From Nitrospira sp. UBA6493 (GTDB lineage Bacteria > Nitrospirota > Nitrospiria > Nitrospirales > Nitrospiraceae), in NCBI GenBank assembly GCA_002435325.1, contig DJMJ01000022.1:13612-54124 (forward strand): 40,513 nt of DNA, in the 5' to 3' direction. Below the pieces are notes generated by a model. The model was not told the origin of the DNA and made no database searches. It saw nothing but the letters and a program-made list of their open reading frames with translations. The position numbers and the translations under genes are program-made. Below, in pieces: positions 31,455 to 39,821 of the stretch. Position 1 is the first letter of the stretch. Every line of letters starts with the position of its first letter.

Positions 31455-34400
31455 TCAGCCGGCACTCGGCGCGAGCAGAAACTCGAAGTCGGCTTTGGTC
31501 AACACACCCTGTCCTGAACCACGCACCGCGCCGGCCATCACCGCATCGTAGAGATCCAGTTTCCGCTGCTTGAGCGCCATCATCTTTTCCTCGATGCTAT
31601 GGCGCATGAGAATCCGAACAATCGAGACGGTCCGCTGCTGCCCGATCCGGTGCGCGCGGTCCGAGGCCTGATTCTCCACCGCCGGATTCCACCAGGGATC
31701 CAGATGAAACACATAGGTCGCTTTCGTCAGATTCAGCCCCTGTCCTCCCGCCTTGAGACTCAGGAGAAACACGCTCGGCCGTTCGCCGCCTTGAAAAGCC
31801 ACCACCCGGTCCTTGCGCGCGGCCGAGGCGGTGGATCCATCCAATCGCTGATAGGGTAGTCCATGCCGGACGCAGGCTTCCTGCACAAGGTCCAGAAAGC
31901 TGGTGAACTGCGAAAAGACCAGCGCGCTGTGCCCTTCCTCCAACAAGACTTGCAGCCGGTCGACCAGAAAACTGAGCTTCGGCGAAGGTTCGCTCTCTTG
32001 CTTGGTCAGCAAGCGAGGCGATAAACAAACCTGGCGCAGCTTGAGAATGGCCGTGAGCGCAATGAATTGTGCCTGCCCCGCCGTCTTGGTCGCATAGGCA
32101 TCGTCGATTGTCGATCGGACCTGGGCGACGGTCTGCTGATAAAGCGCCTTTTGCCGATCGGTCAAGTCGAGGAACACCTCGCTCTCGATTTTCGGCGGCA
32201 GGTCATGAAGGATCTCGGCCTTGGTCCGCCGCAGAATGAAGGGCCTGGTCCGGCGCAGCAAACGCTCAAGGCCTGCCCCTTCGGCCCGCTTCAATTGCGG
32301 CTTAAACCGGTCATAGTCGCCAAGCAGGCCCGGCAGGCAGAGATCGATGACGGAAAAATACTCGCCGAGATGATTTTCGAGCGGGGTACCGGATAAGGCC
32401 AGCGTGAAACGCCCCCTGAGCCGGCGGACCGCGCTCGTCGTATCCGCCAAAATATTCTTCACCGCCTGGGCCTCGTCGAACACGATGACGTGAAACGGCA
32501 TGCGCTCCAATCGCTCAATATCCCGCCGCACCAGCCCATAAGTCGTGAGCACCACCTCTCCATCCTTGGCATCGAGCGTCCGCTCGCTGCCGCTGTAGGT
32601 GTGGACTTTCAAACCCGGCGCAAAGCGCGCCAGTTCCTGCTCCCAATTAAAGAGCAGACTCGTCGGCACAACGACGAGGTGCGGCCCCGGCACCCCGCGC
32701 GACGATTTGATTCGCCCTTCCTGAATCGCCGATAACAGACAGATGGCTTGCAGCGTCTTTCCCAATCCCATGTCGTCCGCCAAGCAGGCGCCAAACCGGT
32801 GTTCATAGAGAAATGCCAGCCAGGCATAGCCCTCTTCTTGATAGGGTCGCAGGGTAGCCTGCAGATCTTTCGGCAAAGGTATCGCCGAGATTTTTTTGAA
32901 TCGGAGCAGCCGAGCCAGAACAGCCTCGTCTTCGGCTGGCAGCGTCACGGTGATGCCCTGCTCCCGCAGCGCCAGCCAGTCGAGCATCTGAAGCCGGGGT
33001 ACGCGCACGATCTTCGACGCGTCCCGTCCCGGCGGCCCCTCGCCGGTCAGATCGAGGATCGCGCGCAACCGCTCCAGCGTCTGCCGATCAAGGACACGCA
33101 GGCCTCGCTCACCATCGATCAGGCCGCCCTGCAGCAAGGCCGCCCGCCACTCCGCTTCATTCAATGCGACGCCGTTACACCGGATTTCAGGCCGGATTTC
33201 AAACCAGTCGATCCCGGTTCCCTCCGCGGCACCACGCTCTACCTGCACGGCGCACTCCCATCGGGCCGTGCGGAGCGGTTTGTCTTCATACAGCAATTCA
33301 ATCCCGGCTGCCGTGAGCCGGTCCAACAGCTCCGGCAGCCGCTGAAACAGCGCCAGCGCGTCGAGCGTTATTTCGTCGCTGCGCTGCATGCCTCGAAATA
33401 CCTCAGGGCCGAACACTTCGAACGGAAGACCGTACAGCAACGCCTCACGAGCCTTCTCGATGGGCTGCAGCTCCCATCGCCCGTCGCGAATCTGGAGCCG
33501 CACATCCGGACGGGCATAGGCGTCGAGATGCTGACGCAGCCACTGCGCCCCCTCCTCGATAATGGTGCGTGTCCAGCCCTCAAGCGCGAGCACCGTCTTG
33601 GCCCGCTGGTTACGTTCCTTGGCGACGCGCACCCCGCGCAACTGGAAGAAGGCTTCGTAGAGCACCGCCTTGCGCTTGTGCGCGCGCAACGCGCCCGTCA
33701 CCGCGCGCCCCTGCTCCAGCGCCGAAATGAACCCGAACGCAGCCCGGCTTGGCGCACATCGGGTTCCCCCCACACGGGATTGCATCGATACCGTCCACGC
33801 CGTCGATGAACTCCCCTCGGCGCCGGACGGCCCCCTCAAAATCATGGCGCATGAGGGGGCCTCGGCGGCCGAAGAGGACGCAGCCCGATGAACGGGAAGA
33901 GCAACGCCCTCCACCTTCAGCAGGAGATCGCGCAAAATCCTGTCTGATTGGCCCTGAGGGAGATCGACTTGAGCGGACTGAAACTCATCCGGCGAGAGCG
34001 TGAACTCCATCTCCCGATTTATACCCGTCCATCGGCCAGTCCACGTAGGACCCGGCAAGAGAACGGCACGATGCCGCCCCTCATGATCGTCAGGTGAAGA
34101 GTCGGCATCCGGAAAACAGAGCCGCAGAGAACGAAACGCGGTCCATCCGCCTTCATCTTCCAGATAAAGCAGCCGCCCACCGCTCAGATCAACCACAAAA
34201 CTTCTCACCCGCGCCATCCGTTCAAGCGGCACCCCGCGGGCGAGACAGAGCGCGCGAATCCTGACCCGCCCCCCGACAAGATCGATCTCTGTCTTGCTCC
34301 GGCACTTGACCGACGGGCACCACTGCAGGGGCATTGGGCCATGACCGGACTCCAAGACGATAGGATAGGGTCTCTCACGGAGCCGAAGATAGCGCCGCAG

Positions 34401-35093
34401 AGGATCTTCCCCGAACCCGGAAAGGAAACGGGACGCATTGAAGAGCGGGACCAGCTCGGGCGGCAGGACAGGCGCCCAGCTCGCAGCCAGCGCCACCCCG
34501 TTCCGGTGAATCACAATCTGCGGATACCCCTGCCGGAGATCGAGAACGATCTCATAACGCGGCTCTGCGCGAACTGCCCCGTTGCGGCTCACGCCGGCTA
34601 GCGGATGACTAGGGCTTTCGCTCGAGACCGCTACATCGCCGAACAGCTCGGTCCTGAGCGCTTGCACGCGACTCGGCTGCCAATCCGGCATCCGGAACAA
34701 CTCCGGCGATAACAGATGCTTCGTCGTAAAGCAGGCGCAGAGGATATGTTTGCACAACCAGCCGGGGTCCCAGGCCGGGCAATCACAGAAAGCCGCGAGG
34801 AACCCTTCGTCGAAAGAAAAGGTCACGGCATACAGCCGGCTTCCTTGCACCTGCGCAATCAGGGTGGTGCGATCCTCATTCCAGAGATAATGCTGCAGCC
34901 GCTGCTGCCGGGCATAATCATAGCCCCGCTCGACTGCCTCCTTCGGCGCCATCGTATAGACATCGTTGGCGGATAAGGCGCGAAATGCCGCGAGCAGCGC
35001 AAACGGCTCTCCCGCGAGACTGAACGGAACACTCCCTCTTCCAGGCAGAGAGCGGGCTCCCAGCCCGGAATACGATGGCATCTTTTTACGCAT
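31455..35093 (-). CDS. SWIM zinc-finger SNF2-family helicase
   Basis: A 1212-residue protein. The N-terminus has a SWIM finger, Cys103-x-Cys105, Cys114-x-His116 (FCDCPAWDPGWLCKH). A long middle part (about 150-730) is SNF2-associated and poorly conserved. The motor has motif I DDMGLGKTLQ (about 773-782), motif II FDEAQ (about Asp873), LSGTPLENHLGEYFSVIDLC, and the helicase C domain with LVFSQFTSFLDLV, QRLDGST, LLSLKAGGQGLNLTKA, and WNPAVENQASDRAHRIGQ. Bacterial SWIM-SNF2 proteins are double-stranded-DNA translocases of unclear partner. ATG 35093 or 35081 could start it; no Shine-Dalgarno sequence occurs. TTGCTG-N18-TATAGT (35131-35102) would start transcription at about 35095, so a leaderless mRNA is possible. 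Confidence 0.93.
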   Translation of the reverse strand: MRKKMPSYSGLGARSLPGRGSVPFSLAGEPFALLAAFRALSANDVYTMAPKEAVERGYDYARQQRLQHYLWNEDRTTLIAQVQGSRLYAVTFSFDEGFLAAFCDCPAWDPGWLCKHILCACFTTKHLLSPELFRMPDWQPSRVQALRTELFGDVAVSSESPSHPLAGVSRNGAVRAEPRYEIVLDLRQGYPQIVIHRNGVALAASWAPVLPPELVPLFNASRFLSGFGEDPLRRYLRLRERPYPIVLESGHGPMPLQWCPSVKCRSKTEIDLVGGRVRIRALCLARGVPLERMARVRSFVVDLSGGRLLYLEDEGGWTAFRSLRLCFPDADSSPDDHEGRHRAVLLPGPTWTGRWTGINREMEFTLSPDEFQSAQVDLPQGQSDRILRDLLLKVEGVALPVHRAASSSAAEAPSCAMILRGPSGAEGSSSTAWTVSMQSRVGGTRCAPSRAAFGFISALEQGRAVTGALRAHKRKAVLYEAFFQLRGVRVAKERNQRAKTVLALEGWTRTIIEEGAQWLRQHLDAYARPDVRLQIRDGRWELQPIEKAREALLYGLPFEVFGPEVFRGMQRSDEITLDALALFQRLPELLDRLTAAGIELLYEDKPLRTARWECAVQVERGAAEGTGIDWFEIRPEIRCNGVALNEAEWRAALLQGGLIDGERGLRVLDRQTLERLRAILDLTGEGPPGRDASKIVRVPRLQMLDWLALREQGITVTLPAEDEAVLARLLRFKKISAIPLPKDLQATLRPYQEEGYAWLAFLYEHRFGACLADDMGLGKTLQAICLLSAIQEGRIKSSRGVPGPHLVVVPTSLLFNWEQELARFAPGLKVHTYSGSERTLDAKDGEVVLTTYGLVRRDIERLERMPFHVIVFDEAQAVKNILADTTSAVRRLRGRFTLALSGTPLENHLGEYFSVIDLCLPGLLGDYDRFKPQLKRAEGAGLERLLRRTRPFILRRTKAEILHDLPPKIESEVFLDLTDRQKALYQQTVAQVRSTIDDAYATKTAGQAQFIALTAILKLRQVCLSPRLLTKQESEPSPKLSFLVDRLQVLLEEGHSALVFSQFTSFLDLVQEACVRHGLPYQRLDGSTASAARKDRVVAFQGGERPSVFLLSLKAGGQGLNLTKATYVFHLDPWWNPAVENQASDRAHRIGQQRTVSIVRILMRHSIEEKMMALKQRKLDLYDAVMAGAVRGSGQGVLTKADFEFLLAPSAG

Positions 35094-35101
35094 AACAGAT
35101 T

Positions 35102-35131
35102 ACTATAGCGGGGGAAGGATCGCCCCAGCAA
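35102..35131 (-). promoter_or_regulatory. Candidate promoter of the SNF2 gene (near-leaderless)
   Basis: On the minus strand TTGCTG (35131-35126), an 18-bp spacer and TATAGT (35107-35102) form a sigma-70-like promoter. Start of transcription about seven bases beyond the -10 box would fall at or next to the ATG at 35093. The -35 match is moderate. Confidence 0.4.
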
Positions 35132-35211
35132 GGCGCAGTCACGAAAGTGTCGCTCCCCCTCGTTGATCTCTCGTAAATGGCGGTTATCTGAAGAGTGAGC
35201 GGAGGCCTCGG

Positions 35212-35239
35212 TGAGAGGAACACTCTGAGAGGAACACTC
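35212..35239. repeat. Perfect 14-bp tandem repeat
   Basis: TGAGAGGAACACTC occurs twice without spacer (35212-35225 and 35226-35239). Each unit is itself a weak palindrome (GAG...CTC). It lies about 120 bp upstream of the SNF2 start and could be a regulator site. Confidence 0.5.
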
Positions 35240-35419
35240 AAGGGAATCGAGGTCAAGCGCAGGGGCGGTGTGCAGGCCCACCGGAGAGTGGGAAGCCTAA
35301 AACCCCTCCAGGGCTTCCGCACTTGACGCAAAGCTCTCTAAACCCGCCTCCGCTCCGGTTTTTCCTCATTCGTGTCTTATCGTGGAGTGTATGTCGTAGT
35401 GCAGGCATCCGTCGGTCGG

Positions 35420-35440
35420 ACCCGTTTTGACGGGTTTTTT
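35420..35440 (+). terminator. Rho-independent terminator-like hairpin, plus strand, no gene assigned
   Basis: ACCCGT-TTTG-ACGGGT is a perfect 6-bp stem immediately followed by a run of T (to 35440). It has the form of an intrinsic terminator for plus-strand transcription, although no plus-strand gene precedes it here. An upstream small RNA is a possibility. Confidence 0.5.
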
Positions 35441-35837
35441 AGGGGCATCGCACTTGAGGGTTTTTTTGGCGAGGAGTGTGCTGATAATAAAAAGCGGCCC
35501 GCCCTTATGTGGTTTCACGAGAGCCGTCCTCTGGCCGGAATCAGATTCAGCAACCCTTCAGTCGCTTGTGGCTGATTGCTCCGCGTTTCGATTCCTCCAG
35601 CGCTCAATCATATGAGCCGAGCCTACTGGTACCGACGATCGATACCGCGTCCCTTGAATCCAATCCCGCTGCTGAAACAACACTCGCATCCTTTGCACGC
35701 TGGCTGCATAAGGACGGGTCCAACTCTACAAAGGTTGCCGAGTTCGTTGGGCTCGTTCCACCTCTCTCCCTTGTCACTTAATCATTTTCAACCTAGAATA
35801 AAATACCTTTCTTGGCCTGGTACTGTAGCTGAGCGCC

Positions 35838-37181
35838 TCACTTCACCGACGTTGGCGGCTGTGCGATCACCCCTTCACCAGTCAGCACAGCCAGGGCCTT
35901 CCTGGACTCTCTAATCTTTTCCTCCGCAGAACGCTGCAACTCCTCAGCGGTTTTCAGCAATTGTGCAACCCCCTGCTCTTGCGCTTTCATCGCCGTTGCC
36001 ACCGCCACTCGCGGGACCACCTCCCATTCATCCATGGCCGGCAAAATATATCCGTCGTGAAGTCCCTTGGTCTCGGCACAGCGGGCGAGCTCATGCGCCG
36101 CCGCCATTGCCATCTCATCGGTGATGGTCCTGGCCCGCACGTCGAGAGCTCCTCGAAAGACGGCGGGGAACACCAGCGAGTTGTTGACCTGATTCGAAAA
36201 GTCCGATCGCCCCGTTGCGACAATGCGCGCCCCGGCCGCCGTCGCCTCCCAGGGCCAGATCTCAGGCACCGGGTTCGCGCAGGCAAACACGATGGCATCT
36301 CGGGCCATCACCCGCACCCACTCCGGCTTGATGATCCCGCCGGCCGAAAAGGCCACGCAGACATCCGCCCCGGCGAGCGCCTCGGCGATCCCCCCTCGTC
36401 GTTGCTCTCGATTCGATTCCACGCACACCGCCCATTGCTCGCCAAAGTCCGGATTCGACTCATAGTCATGACGAGAACGCCCGAGGATCCCGCCGAGGTC
36501 GCAGGCCACGATCCTCCCTGGATCCGCGCCGCTGGCCTTCAGATACCGGTAGGTCGGGATATTCGCCGCGCCCATGCCGATCATAGCAATACACACCTGA
36601 CCAATGTCTTTGCCGACCACTTTCAGCGCATTCAGCAGGGCGGCGAGCAGAACGGTCCCCGTGCCCTGCTGGTCGTCGTGCCACACCGGAATGGAACTGG
36701 CCCTTCTACATTCCCGAAGCACATGGAAACATTTGGGCATCGCAATATCTTCGAGATTGATCCCGCCGAAAGAGGGCTCCAGGATTTTGACGGTCCGGAT
36801 GATCTCCGCCGGATCCTTCGTGCCCAGACAAATCGGCACCGCATCCACCCCGCCCAGATACTTGAAGAGCAGTGCTTTGCCTTCCATCACCGGCAAACCG
36901 GCTTCCGGGCCGATGTCGCCCAGGCCAAGAACTCTCGTGCCGTCCGACACCACCGCGATGGTATTCGCCTTGTTCGTGTGCGCATACACCAAATCCGGCT
37001 GAGCCTGAATCGCGCGGCAGGGCGCGGCGACACCAGGCGTATACCAGATGGAGAAATCCTCAATGCCCCGAATAGGACACTTGGGCGCCGTTTGGATCTT
37101 GCCTTTGTAGTAGGCGTGAAGCCGTAGGGCCTCTTCGGCCGGCTTCTGGGCTTTGGCGAGGAGTTCTTCAGGTGTGGGCAT
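35838..37181 (-). CDS. NAD(P)-dependent malic enzyme
   Basis: A 447-residue malic enzyme, which converts malate to pyruvate and CO2. The short bacterial form has SIWYTPGVAAPCRAI (residues about 45-60), VVSDGTRVLGLGDIGPEAGLPVMEGKA, FGGINLEDIAMPKCFHV, VWHDDQQGTGTV and the nucleotide loop MIGMGAANIPTYRYL (about 205-220), with GRSDFSNQVNNSLVFPAVFRGALD near the C-terminus. No phosphotransacetylase-like extension is present. ATG 37181 is used, next to AGAGGTG; an earlier in-frame start at 37205 overlaps the stress-protein gene. The universal stress gene ends 13 nt upstream, so the two are co-transcribed. Confidence 0.95.
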   Translation of the reverse strand: MPTPEELLAKAQKPAEEALRLHAYYKGKIQTAPKCPIRGIEDFSIWYTPGVAAPCRAIQAQPDLVYAHTNKANTIAVVSDGTRVLGLGDIGPEAGLPVMEGKALLFKYLGGVDAVPICLGTKDPAEIIRTVKILEPSFGGINLEDIAMPKCFHVLRECRRASSIPVWHDDQQGTGTVLLAALLNALKVVGKDIGQVCIAMIGMGAANIPTYRYLKASGADPGRIVACDLGGILGRSRHDYESNPDFGEQWAVCVESNREQRRGGIAEALAGADVCVAFSAGGIIKPEWVRVMARDAIVFACANPVPEIWPWEATAAGARIVATGRSDFSNQVNNSLVFPAVFRGALDVRARTITDEMAMAAAHELARCAETKGLHDGYILPAMDEWEVVPRVAVATAMKAQEQGVAQLLKTAEELQRSAEEKIRESRKALAVLTGEGVIAQPPTSVK

Positions 37182-37194
37182 CGTCACCTCTCGT

Positions 37195-38067
37195 TTAGCG
37201 TACAATGAGGACCGAACAAGGAGCGTGAACCAGCACCTTCTCGGACACGCTGCCGAGCAAAAATCGTTTGATCGCTTTCATGCCGCGCGAACCGATCACG
37301 ATGATCTGTGCTTGATGCCGGGCGGCGGCATCAAGAATGGCGAACGCGGGGTCACCCTGAAGCAGTTCGGTCATGATCCGGCCGGTTTTTTGGACGCACT
37401 CGCCGGTGATCTTCAGGAGAAGTTCTTGCCCTTTCTTCTCCACTACCTGCTGTAATTCTGTCCTGCCGGGCATCCCAAGCGGAATACCCCATCTCTCTGA
37501 TCGCCCGGACGGCCAGACGGTGACGATGGTCACCAAATCCACCCCTTTGAAGGGACATCGCGCAAGGAACTCCACCGCCTTATGCGCGGCCTCCGATCCA
37601 TCCGCTGCGACCAGAATCCGCTCCAGTTTTGCCAGCGGCTCTTTGACAACCAGCACCGAACAAGGAGCATACGTGGCCACTTTCTGTGACACGCCGCCGA
37701 GGAGGAACGAAGGCGTGGCAGTCATCCCTCGCTGTCCGACAATCACCAGATCGGCATGCGCTTCCTCGGCTGTCAGGATAATGCTTTCGGCGGCATCGCC
37801 GCTGTCGGCGATCAGCCTGATATGACGGCAATAGGGTTCCAAGTCGGCTTTCATCTCGTGCAGGACCCGCTCGGCCACCTCTGCCACCTCCCGCCGGTAG
37901 GTTTCCAGATATTCAGCCGGCACCGTAGGCGAGATGTAGGCGTGCTTGAGCGCCTCTTCGTCTACGACATTGAGCACGTCGAGGACTGGAGGCTCCGACA
38001 GGTGACGAATGACTTGTGCGGCGTTCTTCGAATCGGGCGAGGCATCGACAGCCAATACTATGCGCAT
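37195..38067 (-). CDS. Tandem-domain universal stress protein
   Basis: A 290-residue protein with two Usp domains. The first has RIVLAVDASPDSKNAA and the nucleotide loop VIVGQRGMTATPSFLLGGVSQKVATYAPCSVLVV. The second has RILVAADGSEAAHKAVEFL and VIGSRGMKAIKRFLLGSVSEKVLVHAPCSVLIV. The G-x2-G-x9-G-S/V spacing in both implies ATP binding. Usp proteins act in stress tolerance without a single known reaction. ATG 38067 follows GAGGA at short distance; a longer frame (to 38103) is less likely. The protease gene ends 7 nt upstream and the malic enzyme begins 13 nt downstream, giving a three-gene operon. Confidence 0.94.
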   Translation of the reverse strand: MRIVLAVDASPDSKNAAQVIRHLSEPPVLDVLNVVDEEALKHAYISPTVPAEYLETYRREVAEVAERVLHEMKADLEPYCRHIRLIADSGDAAESIILTAEEAHADLVIVGQRGMTATPSFLLGGVSQKVATYAPCSVLVVKEPLAKLERILVAADGSEAAHKAVEFLARCPFKGVDLVTIVTVWPSGRSERWGIPLGMPGRTELQQVVEKKGQELLLKITGECVQKTGRIMTELLQGDPAFAILDAAARHQAQIIVIGSRGMKAIKRFLLGSVSEKVLVHAPCSVLIVR

Positions 38068-38074
38068 GACGTCC

Positions 38075-39715
38075 TCACGGTTGGTCTGAACGGTGAAGCC
38101 CAATGTGACGAAGCAGTTCGGTCACGAAACGAATCGGCAACGCGATATGAACCCCCTCGACTCGCTGCAACCTACTATGGTTGACGCCGATGACATGGCC
38201 GGCCCGATTGAAGATCGGCGCTCCGCTGCTGCCGCTGGCCGACGCTGCTTCATATGTGATGAGGTCCGGCGACACATCGGAAAGGTGTCCTTGCGTTGCC
38301 AGCGGACGGATCAACTGCCTCTGCGCCACCTCATTGACCAGCCGGACAGGATCACCACCGGCCTTGACCAAAATGTCCTGGCTGGTGGAAGGCGCCGTCC
38401 GGGCGAGCAGCGTATCCACACTGCCGGGATAGCTGAGCATAATCACAGGCTCTCCGATTCGCGTCGCTTCCTCGCCGCCGAGCACGACCGGCGTGGCTGC
38501 CTTCGGCGCGCGATCGGTGCGTAGGACTGCGAGATCGGCTCGATCGGAGACCGCGATCTCTGTCAAGCTGTACGGCGTCTCCTCATCAGGGAGAAACAGC
38601 CTGAGGAGGATCATCTCCGGCTCAAACCCCGCCGCGATGGCCTGTTGCGCCGGCTCGAACGATTCCCACATGCGCACGAGATGCCGGTTGGTAACAACCG
38701 TCCCGGCTTGACCTGCCAGAAACGCCGTCCCGGCAAAGTAGATCAACACCGGCGGCGCGTTCCCTTCCAAGGTGACCAACGCATTGCCATCTTTGTCCAC
38801 CTGCGGGTTGCCGAGCGGATCAAGCCCTTGATACCGCAAAGGCCTGCCGGTTGCCTTCTCTTTGAATCCGTAGCCACCCTGCAGGAACCCGATGCTCCCC
38901 CCAAAGCGATGGGCGATATCTTCGGCAAAACTCTGCGATTGCCGGATCGCGCTGAGCTGCTGGCGGACAGCCTCCAGCTCTCGTTGGGACGCACGTGTGG
39001 ATTCCTGCGCCGCCAGTTTGGCCGTCAACGCGGCAACCTGCGCTTCCCCCTGCCGAAGGGATTCAGCGGAAAGCTCCCGTTCCTGCTCGACACGCCGCTC
39101 CAGCTCCGCCTGGGTAAGCTGCTTGACCTCTAGTTGACGAACCAACTCTGCTAATTGATGTTGTGTCGTTGTCGTCGCGGCCTGCTGCCGATGCAGCGCC
39201 ACCCCGAGCCAGAGAATAAGGACCACCGGCGCCAGGACCGCCGTTCCCACCAGAATCCTGGCAAGAGGAGACGCATGCAGCAGAATGTCGCTGAGGATAT
39301 GACGCGCGAGGTACAACGGGGACAAATAGCGCGGATGCGGGGTGCGGACGAGAATGTCGCGGCCATCCGCCACGATGGTCTTGAGCGTCTTGGCCGAGGA
39401 GGCGCCGTCGGCCGGCATTCGGAATCGTACTTCAGGGCCGGCTTCTCCGAACTGGATCAAATCGCCGTCACGCAACGCGGCTTCCGCCTGCCTGAGTCCG
39501 TTGACGAAGATGAGGCGTTTGCCGGTTCGATCGTGCAAAATCGGAATGCCCCGTTCAACCTCTAACTCCGCATGAAGAGGCTGCACTGCGGCATCACGTG
39601 AGGCATCAAACCGGACACCGCAGCCCTCACCGCTTCCGAAGGTCACTGTATCGGTCTCGAATTGCTGTGTCTTCCCCTGCAGGCTGCCGGCCAGATGACA
39701 GAAGATCATCCGCAT
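38075..39715 (-). CDS. FHA-domain, membrane-anchored trypsin-like serine protease
   Basis: A 546-residue protein in four parts. An FHA-like domain (about 1-100, with VTFGSGEGCGVRFD, HAELEVERGIPILHDR, IFVNG and LRDGDLIQFG) is followed by one membrane helix (about 154-176, ARILVGTAVLAPVVLILWLGVAL), a long coiled coil (about 183-265), and a trypsin-like protease. The triad is His345 (VVTNRHLV), Asp394 (DRADLAVL) and Ser497 (GSSGAPIF). The topology suggests cytoplasmic phospho-peptide sensing by FHA and an extracytoplasmic protease. ATG 39715 is chosen; a start 6 nt later is also possible. It is first in the operon with the universal stress protein and malic enzyme. Confidence 0.9.
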   Translation of the reverse strand: MRMIFCHLAGSLQGKTQQFETDTVTFGSGEGCGVRFDASRDAAVQPLHAELEVERGIPILHDRTGKRLIFVNGLRQAEAALRDGDLIQFGEAGPEVRFRMPADGASSAKTLKTIVADGRDILVRTPHPRYLSPLYLARHILSDILLHASPLARILVGTAVLAPVVLILWLGVALHRQQAATTTTQHQLAELVRQLEVKQLTQAELERRVEQERELSAESLRQGEAQVAALTAKLAAQESTRASQRELEAVRQQLSAIRQSQSFAEDIAHRFGGSIGFLQGGYGFKEKATGRPLRYQGLDPLGNPQVDKDGNALVTLEGNAPPVLIYFAGTAFLAGQAGTVVTNRHLVRMWESFEPAQQAIAAGFEPEMILLRLFLPDEETPYSLTEIAVSDRADLAVLRTDRAPKAATPVVLGGEEATRIGEPVIMLSYPGSVDTLLARTAPSTSQDILVKAGGDPVRLVNEVAQRQLIRPLATQGHLSDVSPDLITYEAASASGSSGAPIFNRAGHVIGVNHSRLQRVEGVHIALPIRFVTELLRHIGLHRSDQP

Positions 39716-39821
39716 GGCCAACCGCCCCCTCTGGGATGGAAACCAGCCCGCCCATCCTTTTCTTCCCACATCTGGTCCGCCATGACGCCAGCCCTCTCCA
39801 GGCTGCTCGCTTCTCGCCTGG

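Larger units (their letters stand above)
35094..35837. other. 744-bp gene-free region
   Basis: It separates the SNF2 gene from the malic enzyme 3' end. It holds a candidate minus-strand promoter (35102-35131), a 14-bp tandem duplication (35212-35239) and a plus-strand terminator-like hairpin (35420-35440). A frame at 35509-35781 looks partly protein-like but has low third-position GC and no ribosome site. No tRNA-like fold is evident. It may contain an unrecognised short RNA gene or a decayed gene. Confidence 0.5.

Noticed and set aside
35578..35610. TTTCGATTCC-like stretch resembling a tRNA T-loop
   Set aside because: The flanking T-stem does not pair and no acceptor or anticodon stem can be drawn upstream.
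35509..35781. 90-residue plus-strand frame in the gene-free region
   Set aside because: Third-position GC is low, the start is a GTG without ribosome site, and no family is recognised; kept only as a note in the region entry.
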